Of a DNA stretch of 18,337 nucleotides, positions 6,822 to 13,668 are shown piece after piece (position 1 is the first letter of the stretch; every line of letters begins with the position of its first letter). Position numbers and translations under genes: made by a program. The stretch comes from Gammaproteobacteria bacterium (GTDB lineage Bacteria; Pseudomonadota; Gammaproteobacteria; DSM-19610), in assembly GCA_011371465.1 (NCBI GenBank), contig DRQL01000359.1, forward strand, positions 1 to 18,337, read 5' to 3'. A model generated the notes under the pieces. The model saw only the letters and a program-made list of their open reading frames with translations. It had not been told where the DNA came from and did no database searches.

Positions 6822-8762
6822 TCAGGCCACGGGCGGCATGGGGCAATCCAGCACGTCCGAAAAGGCGCGCAGCAATTCCATTTCGACCGGCGCTATTTTC
6901 TGATCCTGCACAATGCTGGCGACACAGGCTTTCAACAGGCGGGGTTTCAGCAGCGGTTTCAGCGTGGCCAGCCGGTCCAGGGCCGCGTCCAGTGCCGTCA
7001 GGCTGATTTCGGTGGCCGGCAGCAGTTCCAGCGCACCAAGATCCAGCACCGTCGCCGCCACCCGGAAAGCCTGCTCGGCGCCGTGCCGGTCCGGTTGCCC
7101 CACCCAGGCCATCGCCGACAGGACCAGCGCCACCTCCTCGCGGAGCTGTTCAAGATCATGATGCCGGACCGGGGCGTGGGTCAGCTTGAAGAACTGCGCG
7201 TCCAGGTGATTGAAGAGAATCTTCTGCAGCGACCATTCCAGGAAATCCACCTGCGCATTCATGTTGGCCAGCGCATTCAGGTTCTGCTTGAACAGCTTGT
7301 ACTGCTGCAGCGACAGCTGCTTCAGCGCCGGGATGGCGATATCGACCAGCGGCAAACGTAAACGGGCATCGAGCGTGCCCACTTCCGGCAACAGGCCCAG
7401 CACCAGCGGGTAGACACCGGGATCGGCCTGCTGCTCCAGGTACTGCAGCTGCCGGTCGCGGTCCTCCGCCCCCTGGTCCAGCGCCAGGCAGTACATGACC
7501 GCCCGGGCGCCAAACGGTTCGTGCGCGGCATCCTTTACCCGGTCAGGCAATGCCGCCACCAGCGCACGACTGTACTCGATGGTGCCCGCGGCCGGGTTGC
7601 CGATCCGGTCGATCGAGTTCATGACATCGACGACGGCTGCGCCGGCCGCCACCGCAGCGGCCGTGCGCGCGACGGCCTCGCGGGAAGGCGCATCCCTGCC
7701 CGGCTCATCCTGCTGCGCGGTCGTCGTGGTGTCACGCCCGGGTACAGCGGATTCAAAACGCCCGTCCCAGTGCGGATCGATGCGCAGGATGCGTTTCTTC
7801 AACGGGGGATGGGTCGCAAACAGCGACTGCAGACCGGACAGTCCCTGGGCAAAAAATGCGTGGCTGACTTCCGCTGCCGCGGGCGTCTCCACCCGCGACC
7901 CGTAGGCCAGGCCGCCGATTTTTTTCAGTGCCCCGGCGATACCGCCCGGGTTGCGGGTGAACTGGACGGCGGACGCATCGGCCAGGTATTCACGCTGGCG
8001 GCTGACCGCCGCCTTGATCAGGTTGCCGAAAAAAGTCCCGGCGAATCCGATCGCAATCAGCCCGATGGCCAGCATCATGATGCCGCCGGCGTTCTTGCCG
8101 CTGCTGCGCCGGGAACCTGAATAGGCCGCCGGTCGCAGGATGTAATACCCGATCAGGCCGAGGATCAGGATGCCGTGCAGGATCCCGATGAGGCGGATAT
8201 TGATGCGCATATCACCATTGAAGATATGGCTGAACTCGTGCGCGATCACACCCTGCAGTTCATCACGGTTCAGGTGCTCGATGGTACCGCGGGTAACGCC
8301 GATGACCGCATCGCGCGGCGAAAAACCCGCGGCGAAGGCATTGATACCCTGCTCATCGGCCAGCAGGTAGACCGGTGGTGCCGGCGTGCCCGATGCGATG
8401 GCCATTTCCTCGACCACGTTGAGCAGCCTGCGCTGCTGCGGGTCACGGGTATTCTGTGGAATCAGCCGACCGCCCAGGGACTCGGCAACGGCCTTGCCAC
8501 CGGACGACAGGGTCATCATCTTGTACAGGCTGCCCAGCGTAACCACCGCCACTACGCCGACACTGACCAGCAGGAAGGTCTGCCAGTCCATCTGCAGGGA
8601 CGGGGAGCCGGTGGCCGCGAGCTGGCTGGTATTGAGATAACCAAAACTCACCATGACCAGCAGGTTGGTCATGACTATCAGGCTGACCACGGCCAGGCCG
8701 AACAGGACCACCAGCCAGGCCGTGTTCCTGCGGACACGGTGCTGTGATTCGAAGAAATTCAC
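6822..8762 (-). CDS. M48-family membrane zinc metalloprotease with long C-terminal extension
   Basis: This is probably an inner-membrane protease of the HtpX/Ste24 clan, acting in membrane-protein quality control. Residues 175-179 are HEFSH (zinc ligands H175 and H179, catalytic E176); the third ligand is likely E258 in REYLAD. Membrane helices lie at about 14-40, 60-80, 190-210 and 228-250. The protein has 646 residues; HtpX has about 290. After the protease part (to about 320) come a polar linker with an Ala-rich patch and about 270 residues of helical character. The last part (VQDQKIAPVEMELLRAFSDVLDCPMPP) resembles the acidic helical pattern of TerB/DjlA-like domains; this is my inference. 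The start is GTG, 21 nt after the lemA stop and without a clear Shine-Dalgarno, so translation is probably coupled to lemA. Confidence 0.9.
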   Translation of the reverse strand: MNFFESQHRVRRNTAWLVVLFGLAVVSLIVMTNLLVMVSFGYLNTSQLAATGSPSLQMDWQTFLLVSVGVVAVVTLGSLYKMMTLSSGGKAVAESLGGRLIPQNTRDPQQRRLLNVVEEMAIASGTPAPPVYLLADEQGINAFAAGFSPRDAVIGVTRGTIEHLNRDELQGVIAHEFSHIFNGDMRINIRLIGILHGILILGLIGYYILRPAAYSGSRRSSGKNAGGIMMLAIGLIAIGFAGTFFGNLIKAAVSRQREYLADASAVQFTRNPGGIAGALKKIGGLAYGSRVETPAAAEVSHAFFAQGLSGLQSLFATHPPLKKRILRIDPHWDGRFESAVPGRDTTTTAQQDEPGRDAPSREAVARTAAAVAAGAAVVDVMNSIDRIGNPAAGTIEYSRALVAALPDRVKDAAHEPFGARAVMYCLALDQGAEDRDRQLQYLEQQADPGVYPLVLGLLPEVGTLDARLRLPLVDIAIPALKQLSLQQYKLFKQNLNALANMNAQVDFLEWSLQKILFNHLDAQFFKLTHAPVRHHDLEQLREEVALVLSAMAWVGQPDRHGAEQAFRVAATVLDLGALELLPATEISLTALDAALDRLATLKPLLKPRLLKACVASIVQDQKIAPVEMELLRAFSDVLDCPMPPVA

Positions 8763-8783
8763 GGTTCAGTCAGGCGCTAACGC

Positions 8784-9380
8784 TCAGAATGAAACCTTCG
8801 GCGCCGCCTGTATGGCCTCGCTGTCTTCGAATTCCAGCAGACCCGCATCTTTCGCATGACCGAAACGCGCGGCAAAAAATACCGGCGGGAAGGACTGCTT
8901 GTAGGTGTTGTACTCCATCACCTGGTCATTGAAGGCCTGGCGGGCGAAAGACACCTTGTTCTCCGTACTGGTCAGCTCTTCGCTCAGCTGCATCATGTTC
9001 TGGTTGGCCTTGAGGTCCGGGTAGGCTTCCATCACCATGTTGAAATTCATCATGGCACTGGACAGTTTGCCCTCGGCGCCGTTCAGTTTCTTCATGGCTT
9101 CGGCATCGCCGGGTTCAGCGGCGGCATCGGACAGCATTTTCGCCGCCGCGTTGCGCGCTTCCACCACGGCCTCCAGCGTTTCGCGTTCGTGCTTGATGTA
9201 GCCTTTCGCGGTCTCGATCAGGTTGGGGATCAGGTCGTAGCGCCGTTTGAGCTGCACCTCGATCTGCGCAAAGGCGTTCTGGTAGCGGTTTTTGAGGGTG
9301 ACCAGCTTGTTGTATATACCGATGATATACAAAACAAGCGCGGCAATAATGACCAGCACAACGATGAGTGAAGTATCCAT
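8784..9380 (-). CDS. lemA: LemA family protein
   Basis: This is a small membrane-anchored protein of 198 residues, the usual size for the family. One N-terminal helix (about 4-24) is followed by a long helical region with the LemA signature: YNKLVTLKNRYQNAFAQIEVQLKRR, then YDLIPNLIETAKGYIKHE, AEGKLSSAM and YPDLKANQNMMQL, and FNDQVMEYN near the end. An AGGAAAA stretch lies just upstream of the ATG. LemA proteins are often found beside M48/HtpX-like proteases, as here, but their molecular role is not settled; a scaffold or accessory role for the protease is an inference. It is the first gene of the lemA-M48 pair and is divergent from cfa. This family should not be confused with the sensor kinase also once named LemA. 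Confidence 0.93.
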   Translation of the reverse strand: MDTSLIVVLVIIAALVLYIIGIYNKLVTLKNRYQNAFAQIEVQLKRRYDLIPNLIETAKGYIKHERETLEAVVEARNAAAKMLSDAAAEPGDAEAMKKLNGAEGKLSSAMMNFNMVMEAYPDLKANQNMMQLSEELTSTENKVSFARQAFNDQVMEYNTYKQSFPPVFFAARFGHAKDAGLLEFEDSEAIQAAPKVSF

Positions 9381-9596
9381 TTTTCCTGCCCTGTTGTATT
9401 TTGATGATTATCGGACGGATGGTAGCATTTCATGAGCCACAAGTTGGACAACTATTTGCCGCTCCTGCCCCCGGCCACGCCGGATCAGCGTCACCCCTGC
9501 CCGAGGACCGGGAAATTGCCGGTTCGGGGTTAAATCGGCGGCCACTTCTCGTATGATAGGCGCCCTGAATTCGCACTTTCTCCCGGGAGCATGCAC

Positions 9597-10712
9597 GTGA
9601 ACAAGGCGGAATCCACTGTCCGCGGTCTGCTGGCGAAGGCCGGCATCGAAATCAACGGGCCCAACGACTATGACCTGCAGGTCAACGACCGGCAGTTTTA
9701 CCAGCGCGTACTGAGCGGTGGCCCGCTGGGTCTGGGCGAGGCCTACATGGACGGCCTGTGGGACTGCGCAGCCCTGGACGACTTCATCTACCGGGTGCTG
9801 CGCGCCGACCTGGAGCACAGCATCTCGCCGCTCAAGCTGCTGCTGCCGGTGGTACAGGCCAAACTGGTCAACCTGCAGAGCAAGGGCCGCGCCTTCCGCA
9901 TCGGCGAGCACCACTACGACATCGGCAACGACCTCTACCAGCTCATGCTGGACCCGCGCATGGTCTATACCTGCGGCTACTGGAAGGACGCCGACAACCT
10001 GAACGACGCCCAGGAAGCCAAGCTGGACCTGGTGTGCCGCAAGGTGGGACTGGAACCCGGCATGCGCGTGCTGGACCTGGGCTGTGGCTGGGGCAGTTTC
10101 GCCGGGTTCGCCGCAGAGCGCTACGACGTGGAAGTGGTTGGCGTGACGGTTTCAAAAGAACAGATCGAGTACGGGCAGCAGCGCTACAAAGACCTCAACG
10201 TGGACCTGCGTTTCCAGGACTACCGCGACGTGGACGAACAGTTCGACCGGGTGGTATCGATCGGCATCCTGGAACACGTGGGACCGAAAAACTATGCCAC
10301 CTTCATGGAAGTAGTCAGCCGCAACCTGAAAGACGACGGCCTGTATCTGCTGCACACCATCGGCACCAATACCAAAGCACTGAGTGTCGACCCCTGGACC
10401 AACAAGTATATATTCCCCGGTGGCGTACTACCGGTGCTGCAACAGATCGACGCGGCCACGGAAGGCGTGTTCATCCTCGAAGACCTGCACAACATCGGCA
10501 CCCACTACGACCCTACCCTCATGGCCTGGATGGCCAACGTCGATGCCCACCGCGACGAAATCCGGGCGCTGGGCTATGACGAGCGCTTTTACCGCATGTG
10601 GCGCTACTACCTGCTGGGCGCCGCCGGCTCCGACCGTGCGCGGCGCAACCAGCTGTGGCAGATGGTGTTCAGCAAGAAGGGGCTGGACGGCGGTTATGCC
10701 TCCATCCGCTAG
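9597..10712 (+). CDS. cfa: Cyclopropane-fatty-acyl-phospholipid synthase
   Basis: This enzyme adds a methylene group from S-adenosylmethionine across cis double bonds of membrane phospholipid acyl chains. The protein has about 371 residues and aligns along its length with E. coli Cfa as I recall it: an N-terminal lipid-binding part (SLGLGEAYMDG-like), HYDIGNDLY, YTCGYWKDA, the SAM motif VLDLGCGWG (158-166), EHVGPKNY, LLHTIGT and the end QLWQMVFSKKG. Residues corresponding to the E. coli bicarbonate-site Cys, Glu, His, Ile and Tyr are all present (C126, E226, H253, I255, Y304 counted from this start). I chose GTG 9597 because GGGAG (9585-9589) is 7 nt upstream. ATG 9591 would be only 1 nt from it, but is the alternative. 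The 210-bp gap to lemA holds a possible -10 (TATGAT, 9552-9557) without a good -35. The gene overlaps the next by one base. Confidence 0.95.
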   Translation: MNKAESTVRGLLAKAGIEINGPNDYDLQVNDRQFYQRVLSGGPLGLGEAYMDGLWDCAALDDFIYRVLRADLEHSISPLKLLLPVVQAKLVNLQSKGRAFRIGEHHYDIGNDLYQLMLDPRMVYTCGYWKDADNLNDAQEAKLDLVCRKVGLEPGMRVLDLGCGWGSFAGFAAERYDVEVVGVTVSKEQIEYGQQRYKDLNVDLRFQDYRDVDEQFDRVVSIGILEHVGPKNYATFMEVVSRNLKDDGLYLLHTIGTNTKALSVDPWTNKYIFPGGVLPVLQQIDAATEGVFILEDLHNIGTHYDPTLMAWMANVDAHRDEIRALGYDERFYRMWRYYLLGAAGSDRARRNQLWQMVFSKKGLDGGYASIR

Positions 10713-11713
10713 TGCGTAGCGCCGACGTCATCATTGTCGGTGGAGGACCGGCCGGGTCCAGCTGCGCGTGGCGTCTCAGGCGCCTGGGCGTGGACTGCCT
10801 GATCCTGGACAAGGAAACCTTCCCGCGGCCCAAGCTGTGCGCCGGCTGGATTACGCCGGAAGTGGTGCAGGACCTGGAGCTGGATACCGGCGACTACCCG
10901 CACCGCTTCCTGTCCTTCAAAAAACTGCTGTTCCATTTTCGCTACGGGGGCCTGCGCCCGCGCACCCTGCAACATTCGATCCGGCGCTACGAGTTCGACG
11001 ACTGGCTGCTCAGGCGCTGCGGCGCGCCGGTCGAAACCCACGAGGTGCGCAGCATACGCAAGGACGGTGATGACTACATCCTCGATGAACAGTACCGCTG
11101 CCGCTACCTGGTCGGCGCCGGCGGCACGCGCTGCCCGGTGTACCGCAACCTGTTCCGCACCGCCAGCCCGCGCGCCCGGAAAAAACAGGTGGTCACGCTG
11201 GAACAGGAGTTCCCGTACGACTACCGCGACGAGCGCTGCCACCTGTGGTTTTTCGACCAGGGGCTGCCCGGCTATTCCTGGTACGTGCCCAAGGCCGACG
11301 GTTACATCAACATCGGCATCGGTGGCTTCGTCACCCGGCTCAGGCAGCAGGGCACGGACATCAAAACCCACTGGGACCACCTTGCGCAGAAGCTGGAACG
11401 AAAAAAGCTGGTGCAGGGCCACCACTGGGAACCGAAAGGATACAGCTATTACGTGCGCGGCAAACAGCCGCTGTGCCGCATCGACAATGCCTTCATCAGT
11501 GGCGACGCGGCAGGACTCGCAACCAAAGACATGGCCGAAGGTATCGGGCCGGCGGTGCGGAGCGGTCTGCTGGCGGCCGCGGCGATTGCTCAGGGTACGC
11601 CCTATGACTTCAGCAGCATCGGCCGGCGCTCCTTCGAGCCGCGGCAGTTACTGCTCTCGGCACTGCTGCCGAGGCCCTACCGGCCGGGCAAGCAGGGTAA
11701 AAATACACTATAG
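10712..11713 (+). CDS. FAD-dependent oxidoreductase, geranylgeranyl-reductase-like family
   Basis: This is a flavoprotein of 333 residues with GGGPAGS at 10-16, a conserved cysteine in PKLCAGW (C43), a GAGG block near 135 and a second FAD motif SGDAAGLA in the C-terminal part. The segment YSWYVP (188-193), followed 8 residues later by GIGG (202-205), matches the YxWxxP-x7/8-GxG signature of geranylgeranyl reductases. The cysteine context also fits that family, whose members reduce isolated C=C bonds of isoprenoid lipids. The start GTG (10712) uses the last base of the cfa TAG stop (TAGTG). No Shine-Dalgarno is evident, so translation by re-initiation after cfa is likely. The coupling suggests a lipid substrate, perhaps an acyl chain handled by Cfa. 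The real substrate is unknown; a general FAD monooxygenase-like role cannot be excluded. Confidence 0.85.
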   Translation: MRSADVIIVGGGPAGSSCAWRLRRLGVDCLILDKETFPRPKLCAGWITPEVVQDLELDTGDYPHRFLSFKKLLFHFRYGGLRPRTLQHSIRRYEFDDWLLRRCGAPVETHEVRSIRKDGDDYILDEQYRCRYLVGAGGTRCPVYRNLFRTASPRARKKQVVTLEQEFPYDYRDERCHLWFFDQGLPGYSWYVPKADGYINIGIGGFVTRLRQQGTDIKTHWDHLAQKLERKKLVQGHHWEPKGYSYYVRGKQPLCRIDNAFISGDAAGLATKDMAEGIGPAVRSGLLAAAAIAQGTPYDFSSIGRRSFEPRQLLLSALLPRPYRPGKQGKNTL

Positions 11714-11768
11714 TTAGCGTATCGGCGAAACCGGCGCCTGGCTGGCGCGCACCGAAAGGAGAATATTC

Positions 11769-12356
11769 ATGCGATTCATCTGGAACCTGATCGGGCTGTT
11801 CGGCCTGCTCGTCCTCGCCCTCATCGTCGCGGCTGTTATCCAGCTGGGGCCCTCGATTACCAACCTGGCAAAGTTTGACAGCCAGGCGCTGACCACCTAT
11901 GCGGAGATCGGCAAGGCCCTGATCGAAACCGGCAGCGGACCGGAAGCCACGGTGTGGAAAGTACCCGTCGCCGACGGCCTGAGCGCACAGGAAGTCGAGG
12001 AGACCATGCGCTTCGTCGCCAACGAGCACAACATCAAGAACGTCGGTGAACTGCCCCTGTACAAGGAAGTAGAAGCCATGAGCGGCACCCCGTTCCGCTT
12101 CATCACGGTCTACATGTTCTGCAACGCCATGACCGCCTCCCGGATGCTGGAAATCAGCGATGCCTTCTCGGCTTACCTGCCCTGCCGCATCAGTCTGGTC
12201 GAGGACAAGAGCGGCAAGCTCTGGCTGTACACGCTGAACATGGACATGATGATCTACGGCGGCAAGACCCTGCCACCCGCCATGAAAGAGGAAGCGATCC
12301 AGGTCAAGGAGACTATCCTGGATATCATGAACCGCGGTGCCAACGGCGAGTTCTAA
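11769..12356 (+). CDS. DUF302 domain protein with N-terminal membrane anchor
   Basis: The protein has 195 residues. A hydrophobic helix at about 5-26 is followed directly by mature-like sequence, with no clear signal peptidase site, so it is probably a membrane anchor with the rest in the periplasm. The DUF302 domain covers roughly the second half, with the typical run FCNAMTASRMLEIS, then YLPCRISLVEDKSGKLWL and the ending TLPPAMKEEAIQVKETILDIM. The biochemical function of DUF302 is not established. An AAAGGAG ribosome-binding site lies 7-8 nt before the ATG. It follows the flavoprotein gene by 55 nt, with a small GC hairpin in between (11734-11738 with 11744-11748), so it may be a third member of the cfa transcript or have its own promoter. 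Confidence 0.85.
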   Translation: MRFIWNLIGLFGLLVLALIVAAVIQLGPSITNLAKFDSQALTTYAEIGKALIETGSGPEATVWKVPVADGLSAQEVEETMRFVANEHNIKNVGELPLYKEVEAMSGTPFRFITVYMFCNAMTASRMLEISDAFSAYLPCRISLVEDKSGKLWLYTLNMDMMIYGGKTLPPAMKEEAIQVKETILDIMNRGANGEF

Positions 12357-12360
12357 GAAA

Positions 12361-12411
12361 AAAGGGGTCGGTGACAAAACGCAATCATTCGCAATTGTCA
12401 CCGACCCCTTT
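12361..12411. repeat. Long perfect palindrome (GGGGTCGGTGACA type)
   Basis: The 17-nt arms AAAGGGGTCGGTGACAA (12361-12377) and TTGTCACCGACCCCTTT (12395-12411) are perfectly complementary around a 17-nt loop. It begins 4 nt after the DUF302 stop codon. An A-run precedes the left arm and a short T-run ends the right arm, so it may serve as a bidirectional transcription end. The core resembles the GGGGTC-type intergenic palindromes that I associate with REP-like or MITE-like families in gammaproteobacteria (from memory). Confidence 0.75.
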
Positions 12412-12446
12412 AATGCTTAAGCGCGTTTTTGCTCATATTCCGACAT

Positions 12447-12478
12447 TGTTGGGTTACGCTGCGCTAACCCAACCTACG
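12447..12478 (-). repeat. REP-like palindrome, copy A
   Basis: On the minus strand it reads CGTAGGTTGGGTTAGCGC, continuing to AACCCAACA. The hairpin arms TTGGGTTA (12449-12456) and TAACCCAA (12465-12472) flank a GC-rich centre (CGCTGCGC). It has the same plan as copy B at 12502-12534, in opposite orientation. Elements of this form (GTAGGTnGGnTTAGCGCAGCGTAAnCCnACA) are, to my knowledge, common between genes in gammaproteobacteria. Confidence 0.75.
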
Positions 12479-12501
12479 CAACATGGGCGCTGGCCTTACT
12501 T

Positions 12502-12534
12502 TGTAGGTCGGATTAGCGCAGCGTAATCCGACAA
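12502..12534 (+). repeat. REP-like palindrome, copy B (inverted relative to copy A)
   Basis: It starts TGTAGGTCGGATTAGCGC and ends with the complementary TAATCCGACAA. The arms TCGGATTA (12508-12515) and TAATCCGA (12524-12531) flank GCGCAGCG. Compared with copy A the stems differ by compensating changes (TTGGGTTA against TCGGATTA, with matching changes on the other side). So the hairpin is kept while the sequence varies. The 23-bp spacer gives a BIME-like inverted pair. Confidence 0.75.
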
Positions 12535-12566
12535 AGCGCCTCAAGTAGGTGCCATTCGTCACTGCT

Positions 12567-12584
12567 CCCTTCAATGTTGAAGGG
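12567..12584. terminator. Hairpin at the 3' end of metA, possible terminator
   Basis: CCCTTCAA (12567-12574) and TTGAAGGG (12577-12584) are a perfect 8-bp inverted repeat with a 2-bp centre, just 2 nt beyond the metA stop on the minus strand. The position suits the end of the ATPase-metA transcript. However, no T-run follows and a 2-nt loop would have to open some pairs, so a protein-binding or mRNA-stabilising role is equally possible. Confidence 0.4.
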
Positions 12585-12586
12585 CC

Positions 12587-13654
12587 CTAGTACAACCCCA
12601 GCGGGTTGTCCGGGTTGACCCCTTCCATAAACGGGATACGCCGGTCACTGTGGGTGACCTGGTACACCACACCCAGCCAGTTGCTCACCACCGCTTCGGC
12701 GGTATCGTGCCAGGTGTTGTCCAGCCGTGCGCTGATCAACCGCTCGGGGAACTCCGGCGGTGGCCGGTTTGCGGCCAGTGCTGCATCAACACGGCTGCGG
12801 TACTCGTTCAGCAACGCCTTCTCGCGGATGTGAAAGTAGTGCTCCGGGAACGGCGGGTAGCCATCTCTTTGTCCCCCCGCGTACAAGCCCACCTCGCGCT
12901 TGTACTCCTTTAACAGCGATATGGTGTCGTACTCGGGGTGCCCCTGGAAGAACACCACGCGCAGGCCGTCCGCACTGGTTGCGAGGTGCACACCCACCTG
13001 GTCGCTCTCCACCAGCACGTGCAGGCCGGCGACGTCGAACTGTTCGCGGGTGATCGCGTTCCAGCGTGAGTGCGGCACATCGAAGCGCGTATTGACGTCG
13101 TTCACCAGCGGGTGTTTCTGGTCGACGACCCGGTGCGGAAACACGCCCCAGATCTTGTCAGGTTGCGCAATGCGATGCTGGTCGTAACGGAACTGCAGCA
13201 TGGCGTGGGTAGCCAGGCAGGAACACAGCGTGGAGGTCACGTTGTCCATCGCCCAGTCGATGACACCGATCAGCGGCTGCCAGAACGGCTGGTTGGCCAG
13301 CTCCGGCCCGGTCACATTGGCGCCGGTCACGATCAGCGCGTCCAGCCCTTCGGCTTTTACCCGGTCGAACGGCTCGTAGAATTCGTCGACGTAGGCCTGC
13401 GCATCGGGACTGCGCTCCAGTTCCGGCAGAGTAAAGGGGTGCACGTAAAACTGCGCAATCGGGTTACTCTCACCGATGAGCCGAAAAAACTGGCGCTCGG
13501 TGGCTGCCAGCGCAGCATCCGGCATCATGTTCAACAGGCCGATGTGCAATTCGCGGATATCCTGCTGTGAGGCCCGGTTGGGCGGCAGCACACTGGTGCC
13601 CTCGTCGCGCAGACGTTCGAAAGTCGGTAACTTGTTGTGTGCGACCAGTGGCAT
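12587..13654 (-). CDS. metA: MetA-type homoserine O-acyltransferase (probable succinyltransferase)
   Basis: It acylates the hydroxyl of L-homoserine, the first committed step from homoserine to methionine. The protein has 355 residues, about 45 longer than E. coli MetA. It keeps the family blocks RASQQDIRELHIGLLNMMP, the GLDALIVTGA strand, VTSTLCSCLATHAML (C146 aligns with the nucleophile C142 of E. coli) and QGHPEYD (H239 and E241, matching H235 and E237). The C-terminal extension ends RRIPFMEGVNPDNPLGLY. In an ungapped alignment from memory, the acyl-CoA selectivity position (Gly111 in E. coli, Glu in acetyl-CoA enzymes) is Thr115, so the acyl donor is less certain than the family call. An AAGGG lies 8 nt before the ATG, and only 14 nt separate the gene from the upstream ATPase gene, so the two are probably cotranscribed. 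Confidence 0.9.
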   Translation of the reverse strand: MPLVAHNKLPTFERLRDEGTSVLPPNRASQQDIRELHIGLLNMMPDAALAATERQFFRLIGESNPIAQFYVHPFTLPELERSPDAQAYVDEFYEPFDRVKAEGLDALIVTGANVTGPELANQPFWQPLIGVIDWAMDNVTSTLCSCLATHAMLQFRYDQHRIAQPDKIWGVFPHRVVDQKHPLVNDVNTRFDVPHSRWNAITREQFDVAGLHVLVESDQVGVHLATSADGLRVVFFQGHPEYDTISLLKEYKREVGLYAGGQRDGYPPFPEHYFHIREKALLNEYRSRVDAALAANRPPPEFPERLISARLDNTWHDTAEAVVSNWLGVVYQVTHSDRRIPFMEGVNPDNPLGLY

Positions 13655-13668
13655 TCGCGAACCCTTTG

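Noticed and set aside
9442..9453. Small palindrome AGTTGGACAACT between lemA and cfa
   Set aside because: Its arms are only 5 bp and it does not sit at a convincing promoter, so chance is likely.
9529..9557. Possible cfa promoter with TATGAT -10
   Set aside because: The -10 is fair but the -35 at the proper distance (GTTAAA) is too weak to list as a feature.
10598..10711. Extension of the flavoprotein gene upstream into cfa
   Set aside because: The first 38 codons lie out of frame within cfa coding sequence. The FAD motif begins 10 residues after the GTG at 10712, as expected for the family.
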